NCBI GenBank assembly: GCA_006384855.1
Contig: VCJN01002010.1
Coordinates: 25,508 to 89,507, forward strand
Length of the DNA: 64,000 bases
Direction of reading: 5' to 3'
Origin: Tetraselmis striata
Lineage: Eukaryota; Chlorophyta; Chlorodendrophyceae; Chlorodendrales; Chlorodendraceae
Below the pieces are notes generated by a model that saw nothing but the letters and a program-made list of their open reading frames with translations, ran no database searches and was not told the DNA's origin. Below are positions 10,862 to 22,254 of the stretch, piece by piece (the stretch's first letter is position 1; every line of letters begins with the position of its first letter). Made by a program: the position numbers and the translations under genes.

Positions 10862-12478
10862 TTAGCCACAAGCCCGGCTTAGAATTTTGCAACCTCGCCA
10901 TTTGACCCACTTGCAGTTGACCGCTTTTCTGTCGGGTGGAAGTGCCACCATATCTACGTCCCATGTGCCATTAGCCACTTCAGCATTGTACTCTTTGGTT
11001 ATGCCTTGCTGCAGCCACTCCTTGGCGTTGGGGCCACTGACTGCCTCTTTGTAGGTGGCCGGTTCTGGGACGTCACCGGCGGTCAAGAGTGCAACCACAT
11101 TGCCATTTGACAGGTGTGCCTCAGCAACCAGTGCTCTGTCGTCCCCATCAGCAGATAGCATAGCTTGAAACTGATCGCAGAATCGCGTAGGCGGGCGTCG
11201 ATCTCGCACTGGTATGTCATGTGCAGCATCTCCAGGTGACCTCCCAAGTGATGGCTTCGTATCCTCCACTGAATCTAACTCATCTGGGGATGCATCCGAG
11301 AGCACTGGCACATCGGATCCCACATCGGAGTCCTCGTCAGATTCCAGACGCACCGCCGCAAATGGTGCGGACCCCCCAAAGCCAGGTGTATGCTCGTCAA
11401 AGCGCACATGGACCGTGTTGATGATGATGCCAGTGGTGGGATTGTACACCTTGTACCCAATTGAGTCCTCAGCATAGCCGACCATTACCCCTTTGAATGC
11501 CTTAACATCCATTTTGCTGCGCTGATCATCCGGAATTTTCACAAATGCCGCGCATCCACATACTCTAGCAGCGCTAACATCGGCTGCATGTCCCGCCTCT
11601 AGTTGACATGGGATGCCGCCTCCAGGTCCAACACCTCGGGAGTAAATGCGCTCATGCACCCAGTTGGCGGCGGAGAATGCCAGAGTCCACATCCAAGTGG
11701 GCACATTCATTGCATGCATCATGGTACAGGCTGCCTCTCCGAGATACCTGAAAGCCCGCTCCGCCTTTCCCAACATGTTACGTTGATGCGGTGCTGTCCA
11801 TTGTACCCCAAACCCCATTGCGGTGACCATGTCCTGCAAGCTTTCAGCGCAGAAAGTGGGATCTTGATCAAATTTTAGCATCGGGGCAAACGGTAAGTGC
11901 CCATGATGGCGCTGATGAGTGAACGTTATTTTGCGTAAGGTCACTGCCAGCTGCTTGCCCACCTCCTATGCAGTCTTGTTTTTCATGTATCTGAGCCACC
12001 GTTTGTTGGTGTAGTGGTCAGTGACAAGAAGAGCGTACCGCAGGCCATGAGGTGAAGCCATTCGCACTGGACCCCAAAGATCGACTGAAGAATTCTGGAT
12101 TGGGCCATCATGTGGTTTAGCTGGTAGTCTGTTCTGAGGTGCCGCACATGCCTTATTGAGTAGGCAGTCATGACAGAGTTGACTGCGGATGCGAGACGGA
12201 AAATCAGGCACGCCAACGACCCCGTGGCCATGTTGCATATGAACACCGCCCATGTGTAAGTGACCGACTCTCTTGTGCCACAGTGCCGCCTCTGCATTGG
12301 CTTCGGACAACATCGTCACAGGGTCAACATTACTTACATTGCTACCAGTATCAGGTGCATTGGCATCACTAGCATCAGCACCAATGTCGGAATCGGCAGT
12401 TGTTGTCACGGCTGTAGCAGCAGCTGCTGCCCCACTCACTGCCTCTTCATGGTCGAGAAAGCGGTCCTCTAGTGCCAA
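10862..12478 (-). pseudogene. Copia pre-integrase zinc finger, integrase, RT N-terminus
   Basis: 12478-11966 holds the GAG-pre-integrase HHCC finger (LWHKRVGHLHMGG ... LCHDCLLNKA) and the first catalytic Asp (SSVDLWGP). A stop near 11963 interrupts it. 11962-10862 continues with LKFDQDPTFCAES (second Asp) and APHQRNMLGKAERAFRYL (catalytic Glu), an integrase tail (VCGCAAFVKIPDDQRSKMD), an acidic linker and the RT start (NGTWDVDMVALPPDRKAV, NCKWVKW). The D-D-E residues are all present, so the family call is firm although the frame is broken. Confidence 0.88.
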
Positions 12479-13325
12479 GCATGATGTAGAGGCTATTGTT
12501 CACTTTCAGACCTACCATTCCTGCATCCATAACCACCAGACCATAATCCTTAGATCCAGGGTATATGAAGTCATAACCACGGTGGCGTTGCATCCATGAC
12601 TGGCTGAGTAATCTGCCACAGCCACTCTTGGACAACAGAGCATGAGTGTAGAGTGTGGTGATATCCAAAAATGCATAACCTCCTATGGTAATGGGGAATG
12701 CCACTTTAACAACACTAATGCCCTCGATATGCACATCAACCCCTCCAACATAGCCAGAACGGTTGAGCTTCCGTAGGGATTTGAACTCATATCGGTATTC
12801 ATTGCAACTGATATTGCAACCCCCATCCACAATGCCCCAACGACCCTGCCGTGGTGACGCAGAACAAACCGATGCCATTAGAGCGGTCGGTTCAGGTGCC
12901 ACAGATTTAGTACTAGCGGTGGAAGGCTGATTGTTGGCCCCCACTAGATCGCTGCCGACAGTAGGGGTAGATGCGCTAGAGGTTCGTACCTCGTCGAGGT
13001 CTGATCCTTCAATCGGATCGTCCTCCTCGTCAGTTGTAGGCTCGGTGGAACCCTCGGCCAGGGCGGTGAGATGAGCCGTTGCGCCACCAGTGGGAAGCTT
13101 CGACTTGATGTTAAGGATACTCTTTCTCTCCTTGTTCCATGCCAACTGTTCTCCATTTGACGCCTTGCAGTCGGGACCTCGGTGGTTCTTAGAACCACAC
13201 CAGGAACATCTACCGGCGAAGGGGCTAACACGTTTCCGAAGCTTGTTAGCCAAAAATGCTTGTGGTTGGGCTGGCTCCATGGTCGGACGCGAGCCCGATC
13301 TATCGTTGTCGACCCGTATGATCAA
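12447..13325 (-). pseudogene. Copia CCHC zinc knuckle and aspartic protease
   Basis: Contains a perfect CX2CX4HX4C knuckle (CSWCGSKNHRGPDC), an acidic Ser/Thr-rich linker, then the protease active site WGIVDGGCNIS (DGG where most families have DSG or DTG) and the following sheet (VGGVDVHIEGISVVKVAFP). It overlaps gag at one end and the pre-integrase segment at the other, consistent with one original polyprotein now split by frameshifts. Confidence 0.82.
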
Positions 13326-14444
13326 AGCCGGAGTTGTCTATCTGAACTAGCAGTCGCTCTTCGACTACGCGAGACTCGAGTAGTGTCCGAACGCCATCAG
13401 CCCCGGTGAGCACTGCGCGTTTGCACATGCCTAATACTGGGTGGTCACTCGGTAGGCACCCCAGCAGTATATTCCCGAGAAATTGATCGGAAATACAGTG
13501 TTGGCCGGGTGGCATCATACCGGCAACCGACTCGTTGAGCTTGTGCCACAGTTGGCGTTTGCCTTGGATGAAGTCCCCGACGCTTTGACCTGCGGTCGGA
13601 TCATACTTGTCGGTAAGTCGACTGCCAATGTCAATGCTGCGAGCCACCGAGTATCTGTCCAGCTTGTCGTGTAGTGCTTGCCATGCCAACGCTCCTCGGT
13701 TAGGCGCATTCACATCGACTAGTGCAAGTTCATCCATGCCCTGCGTGGACGAGCTCATGCTCAACATGAGTAGGTTGAAGAGCTCATCCTGCAGTACACC
13801 ATCGACTTCGTGATGTCCGGACGAGAGAGTAGCATGGTAAAGCAACTCTGGTGCTTTGATACCGAACCACGCGATAGCGAGGGATGTCCAAGTAAGACGA
13901 CATCGGCATGGCCTTGGTAAGCTTGGCGAACGCCAGTTTCTCGCGAGAGAGGGCTGAAGTGTCACCTCGGGCTCGCCGCACTGAAGCCCGGCGCGCCGAC
14001 TCCACCTGAGTGGGTGTTAAAGTGTGACGCCCGCTATCGCCAGTGGTCGGAGCAACTCGGTGAGTTGCTGCAGGTGTGTCCAATTTGGACTCGAGCTGAC
14101 CGCACTTGTCGTCGACACAGGTGCGATGCCATTGGACCTCTTCCCTAAGTCGTGACTGATTCTCGCCAATGCTTGCCATTCCAACTTGGAGTTCCTTTAT
14201 GGCTGTCAAGATTCGATCCACCCCCCCCCCCCCCCCCCCCCGCCGGCTCGTCGCTGGTGGCAACGGCACTACTACGGCTACCACGTCGTCCATTGCTCCT
14301 CACACCAGGCCCTCCTCCTGTGGTAGTCCGCAGGAGGGGAGTACCGCCAGGTGAGTGCATACCGGGAGGTAAAGGCGATACCGCCCTCGATTCACTGTCG
14401 GACATGTTGTCGACCAGTAAGTACCCAGGGATGCCTGATGTCAC
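13300..14444 (-). pseudogene. Copia gag (UBN2-type), frame-broken
   Basis: Starts MTSGIPGYLLVDNMSDSES at 14444. A Gly-rich stretch is encoded by a poly-G run (14220-14241 on the complementary strand) where the frame shifts. A coiled stretch (GVDRILTAIKELQVGMASI) follows, then after another shift the gag core: ELFNLLMLSMSSSTQG, WQALHDKLDRYSV, QSVGDFIQGKRQLWHKL, ILLGCLPSDHPVL. These are the usual UBN2/gag-polypeptide landmarks. Three overlapping frames cover it. Confidence 0.75.
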
Positions 14445-14984
14445 CAGTGCCGAAAGTACTCGTCAACCGTGCAGCACGCGGGACAACGCACGTGAGCGGT
14501 GGCCTCTCGGGGACCACACCGCCAGACCCTTCTCTCTGCTGAGGGAAGCCAAGCTCTCACGGACCCTTTTCGTACGTGGTCGATGCACAGTTGGACGCAC
14601 GACATGCGTGACACCCGGCGCTGACGGAACAATAGCCATGCGTTGAGGCGTTGCGACTGACGTGCATAATATGAATGCCGCACGCGCCAACCCCCCCGAT
14701 GCTCCCACATGCTTCCGTTGGGTACATGTAATGCGACCTGTGTGCAACTGATCCAAGGCGGCTGTCCCAGGGCTGATGGTAACCAATAGGTGGTGGAAGG
14801 TGTCGACGGCCTGTTGTGGTTGACTGCGCTAAAATATATATCGCTTAAAGAAAAAAATAACGCTTCGATACTCCGAGACTCCAGCTTCGAGCTCGGTTTA
14901 CCGTCATCGTCGTTGCACGACGGACCCTTGTCTACAAGGTCTCCAGAGCGAGGCAAAAGCAACGTGTGGAACCATCCCATAACC

Positions 14985-15327
14985 TGTCATGCGCATAACC
15001 TGGTGCGTCCTGCCTGAGTCGCATGTGGTGGTGCACCAGGTGCCAGAGGCTCTGCTAGGTGAGACCGAAGAAGTGATTACAAGGCTAGCGACCCCTCACT
15101 GATGAGGGCTGAGCAGCCGGAGCTGGAGGACTACTTGCGCTACTATCTAGTGGTGCGTACAACGCGCACATGGTCTTGATGTAGTCCTCGTATGCGCGCG
15201 CCAGTGCGCGCTTCTCCGCAGCGACTAAGCGCAGTAGCATTGCATTATCAAACACACTGATTGTCCTAATATAATGTAATGTATAATGTAATGTAATATA
15301 ATGTAATATAAAACCTCATTTGTCAAC
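14985..15327 (-). repeat. 5' LTR of the copia-like element
   Basis: Begins TGTCATGCGCATAAC and ends TTTGTCAAC. It is longer than its partner because of a TAATG/TAATATA-rich stretch of about 55 bases (15267-15312) and a 12-base insertion. GGAACG follows directly outside. The sequence just inside on the minus strand (GGTTATGGGATGG) is not the usual initiator-Met primer site. Confidence 0.88.
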
Positions 15328-15430
15328 GGAACGGCTTCGGCCATTCAGAGGGAGAGTCATCGTGGGCCGGTTTGGGAATGGACCTTGTAGGCATGCGTTC
15401 ATGCATGGGAGGTGGACAGGTATCCTCACG
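15328..15430 (-). pseudogene. Upstream piece of the non-LTR element split by copia
   Basis: In the minus-strand frame that matches the sequence at 8989-9200 this reads PPPMHERMPTRSIPKPAHDD, then SPSEWPKPF up to the target duplication. It stays open for the whole piece. It is too short to name a domain; Pro-rich ORF1 or N-terminal region is likely. Confidence 0.4.
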
Positions 15431-15445
15431 GATGGCGCCCAAATT

Positions 15446-16640
15446 GAAATTGAATTTGATTACAGCTGCTAGTCTGCTGCATCCACTGGCCCAGACTGAG
15501 TTGTTCTGAGGACCTGCTATCTCTGACCATGGCGCCCACGGGGAAAGAAGACATGACGGGGAAGTGATCGGGGGTGTCCCAAGAGTAGTCCACCCATGCC
15601 GAGGGCAAGAGAGGGGCGGGGGGAGGGCCTATAGTGGGAGACCTGCGATGAAGTGGTCGAGAACGCGGCAGCTGCCCCTCCGACAAGTACCGCGTTCGCG
15701 CGCCGATGCATCCCGCGGCCACATGGGCTTACCGCCGGGAAGGCAGCGCACTATGGCCAAGTATTTGTACATGTATTGATGTAACGATATTTCAGCACGC
15801 GTATTACTTACTGGTACGGCCACACCCATACGCCAATAATATTCCTTGTAACATACAGTACGCGCTACAACTCTGTATTTATCAAGATTCTAGGTGCATG
15901 TCCGTGGTGCCGAGTCGGACCGCTATAGGATAAATATCCAATGCCACCAACATGTATAGGAGATTAAATTCTGCAACCAATAACTGAATTCACCAAAAGC
16001 TATACGAGTAGAGCCATGTTTCACTAAGTACTGCTACGAGTACTTACACGTCTAGCAGCTCGCACCAGTAAGCTGCTGAGCGAGCCACCGCAGCAACAAC
16101 CAAGCCAGCTGACTCAAGAACACCGCCCAACACTAACCATGTGCCCGGTGCAGCTCATATATCAACACACACTCAGAAATTCACCACACACACAGAACAC
16201 CCACCGCTAATTTCCACAACCACCACATGCAACACCTACCCAATTACATGTCGGAGGGCATCGCAGCCCCCACCAATCATACTAGCCGGCTCAGCGGTGG
16301 ACAAATACTGAGCACCACATAGCTATTCCGGTCAGCCCTCTTCCCCCATCTCACCTTGGTAGCTGCAAGCGGGACGCTTCGGCTGCCTAAGCTTGCCTGC
16401 TGAGCTCTGAATGGGATAGGCCTGACTTAGGTAGGGACAGCAGGGGGGCGCTGCTGTCCTAGCTTCAGCCCACTGAAAGGAGGAGAGGCTTGGGCACACT
16501 GGAGGAAGGCCGTTAGCTTGAGCTGTAATTACACCTAATGTTGTTCCTTTTCATGGTCAATAGCATGTCCTAAGAACAACTCAGTCTGGGCCAGTGGATG
16601 TAGCAGACTAGCAATTGTAATCTATTTCAATTTCAATTTC
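15446..16640. mobile_element. Non-autonomous element with ~70-100 bp terminal inverted repeats
   Basis: The left arm (aaattgaaattgaatttgat, ctgctagtctgctgcatcca, ctggcccagactgagttgtt, from about 15446) is the reverse complement, with few mismatches, of the right arm ending about 16640 (tttcaatttcaatttc inward). Similarity continues inward through ggacctgctat and tgaccatgg. The 1.2-kb interior has no convincing gene and is AT-richer between 15780 and 16330. It is probably a MITE or internally deleted DNA transposon; the target duplication is not obvious. Confidence 0.75.
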
Positions 16641-16675
16641 ACCCGAGGACCCTCCTCCCCCCCCCCCCCCCCCCC

Positions 16676-17065
16676 CCCGCGCCCGCGGGATCTGACATGG
16701 GCACTAAGAACGTCTAGGTGTTAAGAACGCCTCCGTCGACGGTTCATGCCATATATATTTCCACGAGCCGGGGGCTTGAGTCCATCCTGAAAGTGAGTCG
16801 ACGGGTGGCTCACATGACTGCGTGGATGATTTGAATTTTACGGGCGTTGACCGACCCGCCGTGCTGCGTTTTTGTTGTTGCTCCTGCAGCTAAGGACAAG
16901 GCGCTGCTGTCGGCTGTCTTTGATGAATGATGGCCGCGTGACACTGAGACGGGGACTTTTACCCTACGAAGAAGACGTCGAGGTAGTTTCCCATCGCTGC
17001 GTTCCCGTTCACCGAGCGGATCTGCTACGCTATCTTCAACTACTTTCCGTGCCGGCTACACAGCC
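16676..17065 (+). repeat. Segmental copy of 62235-62612
   Basis: Shares tctgacatgggcac, taagaacgcctccgtcgacg, ggacaaggcgctgctgtcgg, atgatggccgcgtgacact and gtgccggctacacagccgaa with the copy at 62 kb, in the same orientation and each preceded by a poly-C run. Relative to the other copy the coding frame is disrupted by a 4-base difference near 17040. This copy therefore looks like the decayed one. Confidence 0.85.
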
Positions 17066-17274
17066 GAAAGGATACCCTCAATGCGCGATGCCCAACACAT
17101 CACACACTGCCCATGCGCTTGCACATGGCGCGGGAAGCACTAGCCTTGGACCTCGAGGGTAAGCATGGCATGCAGTGGCGGGGCTGGGGGCGCTCTTTGC
17201 TGTAGTGCTTTGGCGGTTTGGCCTGGCAAACGGCTGTCATGTGGGAGGCGGCGTGAAGTGTTGAAGTACGAGCC

Positions 17275-17392
17275 GCGATCAGTCGAAGTACGGACTGCGA
17301 GCAGTCGAATTACAAGTCGCGAGCAATCGAAATACATGGCAAAACATGGGGTATTTCGAAGTGTGGTTTGCGACCGGGATATTCTATATAAA
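17275..17392 (+). promoter_or_regulatory. Three 22-bp-spaced iterons followed by a TATA box
   Basis: GCGATCAGTCGAAGTAC (17275), GCGAGCAGTCGAATTAC (17297) and GCGAGCAATCGAAATAC (17319) are copies of one 17-base motif at an exact 22-base spacing, placing them on one face of the helix. TATATAAA follows at 17385-17392. This is a plausible plus-strand promoter with bound-factor sites; a short ORF with an N-terminal hydrophobic segment begins about 50 bases downstream. Confidence 0.5.
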
Positions 17393-17442
17393 GTAACGGA
17401 CTCGTTGCTTTCCCCAGCTTCCATCTTCGCGACCCGCCTACC

Positions 17443-17590
17443 ATGTGGGGGGGCGCGTCCGTCCCCCTCCCTCGCTTTCTTGGTGCTTGCTGTTCTTGCG
17501 GGTTGCCCTAGAAAGCACTGTAACACAAGCCAAGGCGCATTTTCGGCAATCCACACAGCTCCCTTAAAATGTCTGGTTGCGTCAAATTAG
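17443..17590 (+). CDS. Possible small secreted peptide, frame broken at a G run
   Basis: The ATG at 17443 is followed by a seven-G run and, as written, closes after 22 codons. One base out of step it would read into SPSLAFLVLAVLAG, CPRKHCNTSQGAF and end at 17590 with LKCLVASN: a signal-peptide-like N-terminus and a short Cys-containing mature part. Position just after the TATA box supports it. It could equally be a chance frame. Confidence 0.25.
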
Positions 17591-18131
17591 TACCCGGGTA
17601 CTGGTACTTTACAGTATTATAGTCACAGCAGGTATAACTGGTATCAGAGTACCCGCCGAAATCTGATTTGTTTCAATAATCGTGGTGCATGCTGCGGGGC
17701 CCGTGCAGCCAAGCCAGCCCGCCCGGGCGCACTTGACATCACATCAAGTCAGGAGCCGGCATCACGCGTGAGATCACATTAGCACCGCGGAGTCTCGCAG
17801 TACAGAAGCGCAGTGCTGACAATCCGACGGCAGTCGGCCGGGCAGCGCCTCGGGTGGAGCAGGCCAGGGGCGGATGCCAATTCGCGTGTGCGGCTAGCAG
17901 CCTCAGAACGGCGCGCCGCCGTGTCAGCACTCACCGGCATACCCGTCCGCGTGCAATTGCCGGCGCGCAAAGGAGGACACCACCCCCCTGCCGCGCAAAT
18001 CAAATCAAAACTGTTGGTGGCTCTTTGTTGCTCAGCGCGCGCCGGTCTGCAAAGCCTCCCTGCAGCAGCCGCTCGGTAACGTGTACTCGTACCAGTACTT
18101 GACAGTCGTCGGGTGTCACCTGCACCTGCGA

Positions 18132-18149
18132 CGATATTTATAAATATCG
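18132..18149. promoter_or_regulatory. 18-bp perfect palindrome containing TATAAATA, upstream of the response regulator
   Basis: CGATATTTATAAATATCG is a perfect inverted repeat. It contains TATAAATA (18139-18146), 342 bases before the response-regulator ATG, and two opposed AAATATCG half-sites. It may serve as the core promoter, as a binding site, or both. Confidence 0.45.
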
Positions 18150-18487
18150 CGTCCCTCCGGACGTGCTCGCGTGCGCCTCGCCCTCCGCCGCAATAGAGCC
18201 ACCGGCCAGAGTGCTCCGCCGCCTGCCGGCAAATACGGTGTTCCAGTATCTGCGGTACCCGAACCGTGACGCAGGCGTACGCACTGCGTTGGCCTGGCTT
18301 GCCAGGTTCAGTTGTGCAGCTCTGCACCTGCGGTCGTGGTGGCACAGGCGCGCGTCGCGCGCGTGACCCTTTCCGTTCAACTGGCCACCGGCTCCGCCCT
18401 CGAGACTCCCGTTCCCGTTTTCAGGCTCGCGGGCTCCCCCCGGCGTCCCTCGCCGCTGTGCCTCAGCACGCCCGAAACTTCCCAGCG

Positions 18488-21437
18488 ATGACTCCTACCC
18501 CACCCATGAGCTGCACAGTGGCGTCCTTTCCGCCCGCGGCGGGGGGGCAGGGCTCGCCTGCCACGCCCGTCCCATACCAGGACCTGCTCGTGAAGCGGCA
18601 AGACCAGTGGAGCAACTTCCCGGCCGGGCTGCGCGTGCTGGTGGCAGACAACGACCCCGCCTCGCTGCAGCAAGTGGAGAAGATGCTAAAGAAGTGTAGC
18701 TACCAAGGTGAGGCTGCGCTGCCCCTCGAAAGGCGGCCGGCACCCCACCCCAGCTGGCCACGTGCGCAGTGCGCGTGTTATCTTGATAACCCGAAAACGC
18801 GTTTTTTGGCCTCGTTTTATCCCGCTAGTCGTACATACCGGTCGGGGCCCAGGCAGGCACCGGCGGCCACGCGCAGACCCACACACCAGCTCACCCGTTG
18901 CTGCTACACTGATGCATGCTTTACGCCCGGTCCCCAACAGTAACACTGTGCAGCTCGGGGAAGAACTCCCTGGAGATCCTCCGCAAGCGGCGAGAGGAAT
19001 TCGACCTCGTGCTGGCGGACGCAAATCTACCAGGTTTTCCCCCGCACCCTGTCTGCTCGAGGGGGTACACCGGTAGAATTAACCGCGACAATTCCGCCCG
19101 CTCACCGCCGCCTTCCCACGCCACAAGCGACGGAGCTGATTGTATTTCTGCTCCCGGTCTTTCGCCTGCAGACATAGATGGCTTCAAGCTTCTTCACGTC
19201 TGCCACACCGAGCTGTCCCTCCCCGTCGTCCGTAAGAGCCTGCTGCCCGCTCGACATCCACCTCGCACTTCAATATGCCATTCAGTCATCGTACCGTGCC
19301 CTGCCCTGCACTTCCCTGCCCTGAGGTATCCCAGTCGTATCCCGGCATGGGTTCTGAAAGCGCTCACCGCGCCCCCCCCCCCCCCCCCCCCACACCCTCC
19401 CCCCAAAATGTAGTGATGTCCGGCACCAGCGACACGCAGCTGGTTATGCGCGGCGTGATGGATGGCGCGCGGGACTTTCTGATCAAGCCCCTGCGCGTGG
19501 AGGAGCTCAAGGTGCTCTGGCAGCACCTTGTGCGCTTCACTTCGGAGATTACCAAGACAGACGCGCAGCTAAATGTTGTCAAGGTGGAGCTGGACGGCGG
19601 AAGGCCTGCGGGCGAAGTCTCTACGAGTCAGAACGGCTCGGTATGCCACAGCAGCCCATTTGAAGCAGCCCATTTCTTGTAGGGCGCGAATCATGCCTCG
19701 GCGCGTTTTCCTCCCGCCTCGCGCTGACTCCTTGTGTGCCCCACACAGCAATGCACCGAGCGCGAGGGCGAAGGCAATTCATCAAAGAAGCAGCGCATGA
19801 ATTGGAGCGATGAAATGCATCAGCAGTTTGTCAATGCCGTTAACCAGCTTGGCATCGACAGTGCGATCCCCTCCCCCCCCCCCCCCCCCCCCACACCCCC
19901 CCTCTTCCTGCGACTGCGCTCCACTCTCCTTAAGAGTAATTGCGCTCGCCCACATGAGCTCGTGCCGGCCCTGCTGTCCTGCGCTGCTCCCGGGGTCCGC
20001 AGAGGCCGTACCCAAGCGGATTCTAGACCTCATGAGCGTGGAGGGCCTCACACGAGAAAACGTAGCCAGCCACTTGCAGGTCCCCCCCCCCCCCCCCCCC
20101 CCCCCCCCTTTCTCGGCATGTTGGGCGAGTGACTGGTCAACCCCTGCAATGATGGCTGAACCACAGAGCACTTCTGAGATGCATGTTCTTCTGCAGCTGC
20201 TGACCTATGCACCCCCTCCGCCACATCGGATTCCCCCCTCCCTGTCATCCTCCCCCAATGCCCCGCGCGCGTGCAGAAATACCGCATCTACTTGAAGCGC
20301 ATGGCCAACCACCAGGAAAATGGGAAGCAAGCGGTGATGAGCACGGACACAATCGCCCGCGCTGAAGCGGCGTACCAGGGAGGCATGCCCCAGGGGCAGC
20401 AGATGATGCAGCAGGAGCACAGCGGCCAGGCGGTGCAGTACAGCCAGCCGCATGCCCCCGGCGGCCTGCACCAGCAAGCCATGCCCGCCCAGATGCACAT
20501 GGGCATGATGCCGGCCGGCCCGCAGCCCGGCAGCATGCAGATGGCGCCGCACCACGTCATGCAAATGCCCAATGGGCAGGTGATGGTGATGCAGCAGATG
20601 GGGCCGCGCCCGGGGATGCCGCCCGGGATGCCGCAGCAGATGCTGGCCAGCTCGCAGCAGATGGGCATGCTTCAGCCCGGCATGCCGGCGGGTCAGATGT
20701 TGCACTTTCAGCACCCGCAGCAAGTGCACCAGCATCCGCCAAGCTCAGGGCCTATGCACGCAGGTGCGCTACGCCCTTCAATGAGTCCATGCCCCCCCCC
20801 CCCCCCCCCCCCCCCTCCGCCCAAGAAAAACATGCAGTAAATACACTCTGTTTTCGCATCAATATTTGATTTTAGCGACAAAGATAATGACCTGTGCATG
20901 CAGGGTTGGAAAACTTAACATTCACGCACCATACAAGTACATCATAGCCTTTGTATGTTGCAATATTAGAGGCCACTTTCAGAGTTTCAGTGGCTACCTC
21001 TATTGGCAATTCTGCCGCGTCTACGTGCCCACGTGTTGTTCCATTTAATTGGCCTTGCGGCTCGTCGCGCGGCGTGAAGCCTACCATGGTGCATTTGCTT
21101 TCCTCTTTGATGCTTATTGACCTGGTTTCTCCCCTGTGTCCATGTAGAATGTGTTTTTGGTGTGTGCATATCAGATGGGGTGCTGTCTTTTGATTGCTGC
21201 TGCACTCTCTTTGTGGCTGATGTAGATCTGTCTGACGCAGGGGGAGAGATGATAGACCCAGGCAGCATGCAGCGGTTGCATCAGCAGCCGCACTACATCG
21301 GCCCCAACGGGCAGCACATGCCAGCGCCTGCGATGGGGATGCCGTCTGGCACAGTCCAGCACATGGAGTACGCCTACAGCCAGCCCATGCAGATGGCTGG
21401 CTGGCCGGTCCAAGGCCAACCCGGCAACCAAGCCTAG
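18488..21437 (+). CDS. Type-B response regulator: receiver domain plus GARP/Myb DNA-binding domain
   Basis: Eight exons (18488-18707, 18941-19033, 19172-19231, 19414-19640, 19749-19860, 20003-20079, 20277-20763, 21241-21437), all GT-AG and phase-consistent, give 490 residues. The receiver (about 47-165) has the acidic pocket D54/D56 (LVADNDP), phospho-acceptor D100 (LADANLPDIDG) and K149 (DFLIKPL). The GARP Myb-like domain (about 215-272) reads MNWSDEMHQQFVNAVNQLG, KAVPKRILDLM and SHLQKYRIYLKRM. The C-terminus is Gln/Met/Pro-rich low complexity, as in activation domains. Such proteins are nuclear phosphorelay outputs (cytokinin-type ARR-B). A GARP clock regulator is an alternative, but the intact phosphorylation residues favour a true response regulator. 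Introns 3, 5, 6 and 7 carry sense-strand poly-C runs. Confidence 0.93.
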
Positions 21438-22254
21438 GCTGCCACTTTGTTCTTTCTTCACGTAAACAGTTGTTAGATGCAGGCACAGTGCCGGATACCG
21501 AGCGCCTCTTGGCGATCCTTTACAGACATAATCCATCCTCACCTGTACACTACACCTTCCCCATTATACACCCATTTTAACATCAGGAAGCTCTCTCGCT
21601 CTCATCAGTGCAGTCGGAGGCTCGGAGAGGCAGGTGTGTGTTCGATGGCCACCAGGCAGTAGTCTTGCATTTGTGCTACATGTCTGTTGCCATTGCTGAG
21701 TTCATTGGGGCGTCGCTTTGAAGGTTCTAGAGGCCAATGGTCCGTATGAAGTTGATATCTCAATCCTGCGCTTCAACTATATCTCATGTCTTGCTAATAC
21801 AATGGTCATTGCTTGGTGATTGGGTGTGTGCCTACTTGGCGCTGATTTTGGTGTGAGCATGGCGTCTGCATCCCGAATTGCCATCACCCAGCAGCAGCAC
21901 CCTACTACCTTATGTACCCAGCATGCATACAAACAAATACGAACATTGGCTTGAATTAAAAATTGTATTGGATCATGGCTATTCCAAATACAAAAATCAT
22001 TTCCACATATGGTACTACATGCACATGCAAATATGCAATATAAATTTTTATATGTGTATGTAAATGCAGTTTGGGGCAATTTAGGCTGAGGAAAAATGCT
22101 GAGCGAACAGGAATTTGCTGGGGGCAGATATGCTCAGTGGTGCAGGAACGTGGGATGATGCATTTGGAGGGAAGTCATGGTAGCGTAATTGATTGATTTC
22201 AGCACTATATGTTTATTATACACATACACCTATAGGTTTAGAAAATGTTTAAAT
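21438..22254. other. Convergent intergenic interval (3' UTRs)
   Basis: AT-rich, without ORFs of interest. On the minus strand AATAAA lies at 22212-22217, about 40 bases past the LHCA stop, and could be its poly(A) signal. No classic chlorophyte TGTAA signal is evident there. Confidence 0.4.

Larger units (their letters stand above)
9201..15327 (-). mobile_element. Ty1/copia-like LTR retrotransposon, complete but mutated
   Basis: Two LTRs (9201-9485 and 14985-15327) flank gag, CCHC/protease, integrase, RT and RNase H in copia order on the minus strand. GGAACG lies directly outside both ends and is the likely 5-6 bp target duplication. LTR divergence and several in-frame stops and shifts in the coding parts show it is an old, inactive copy. 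Confidence 0.92.

Noticed and set aside
20205..20735. Minus-strand His/Leu-rich frame of 176 residues
   Set aside because: Antisense shadow of the Gln/Met-rich exon 7 of the response regulator.
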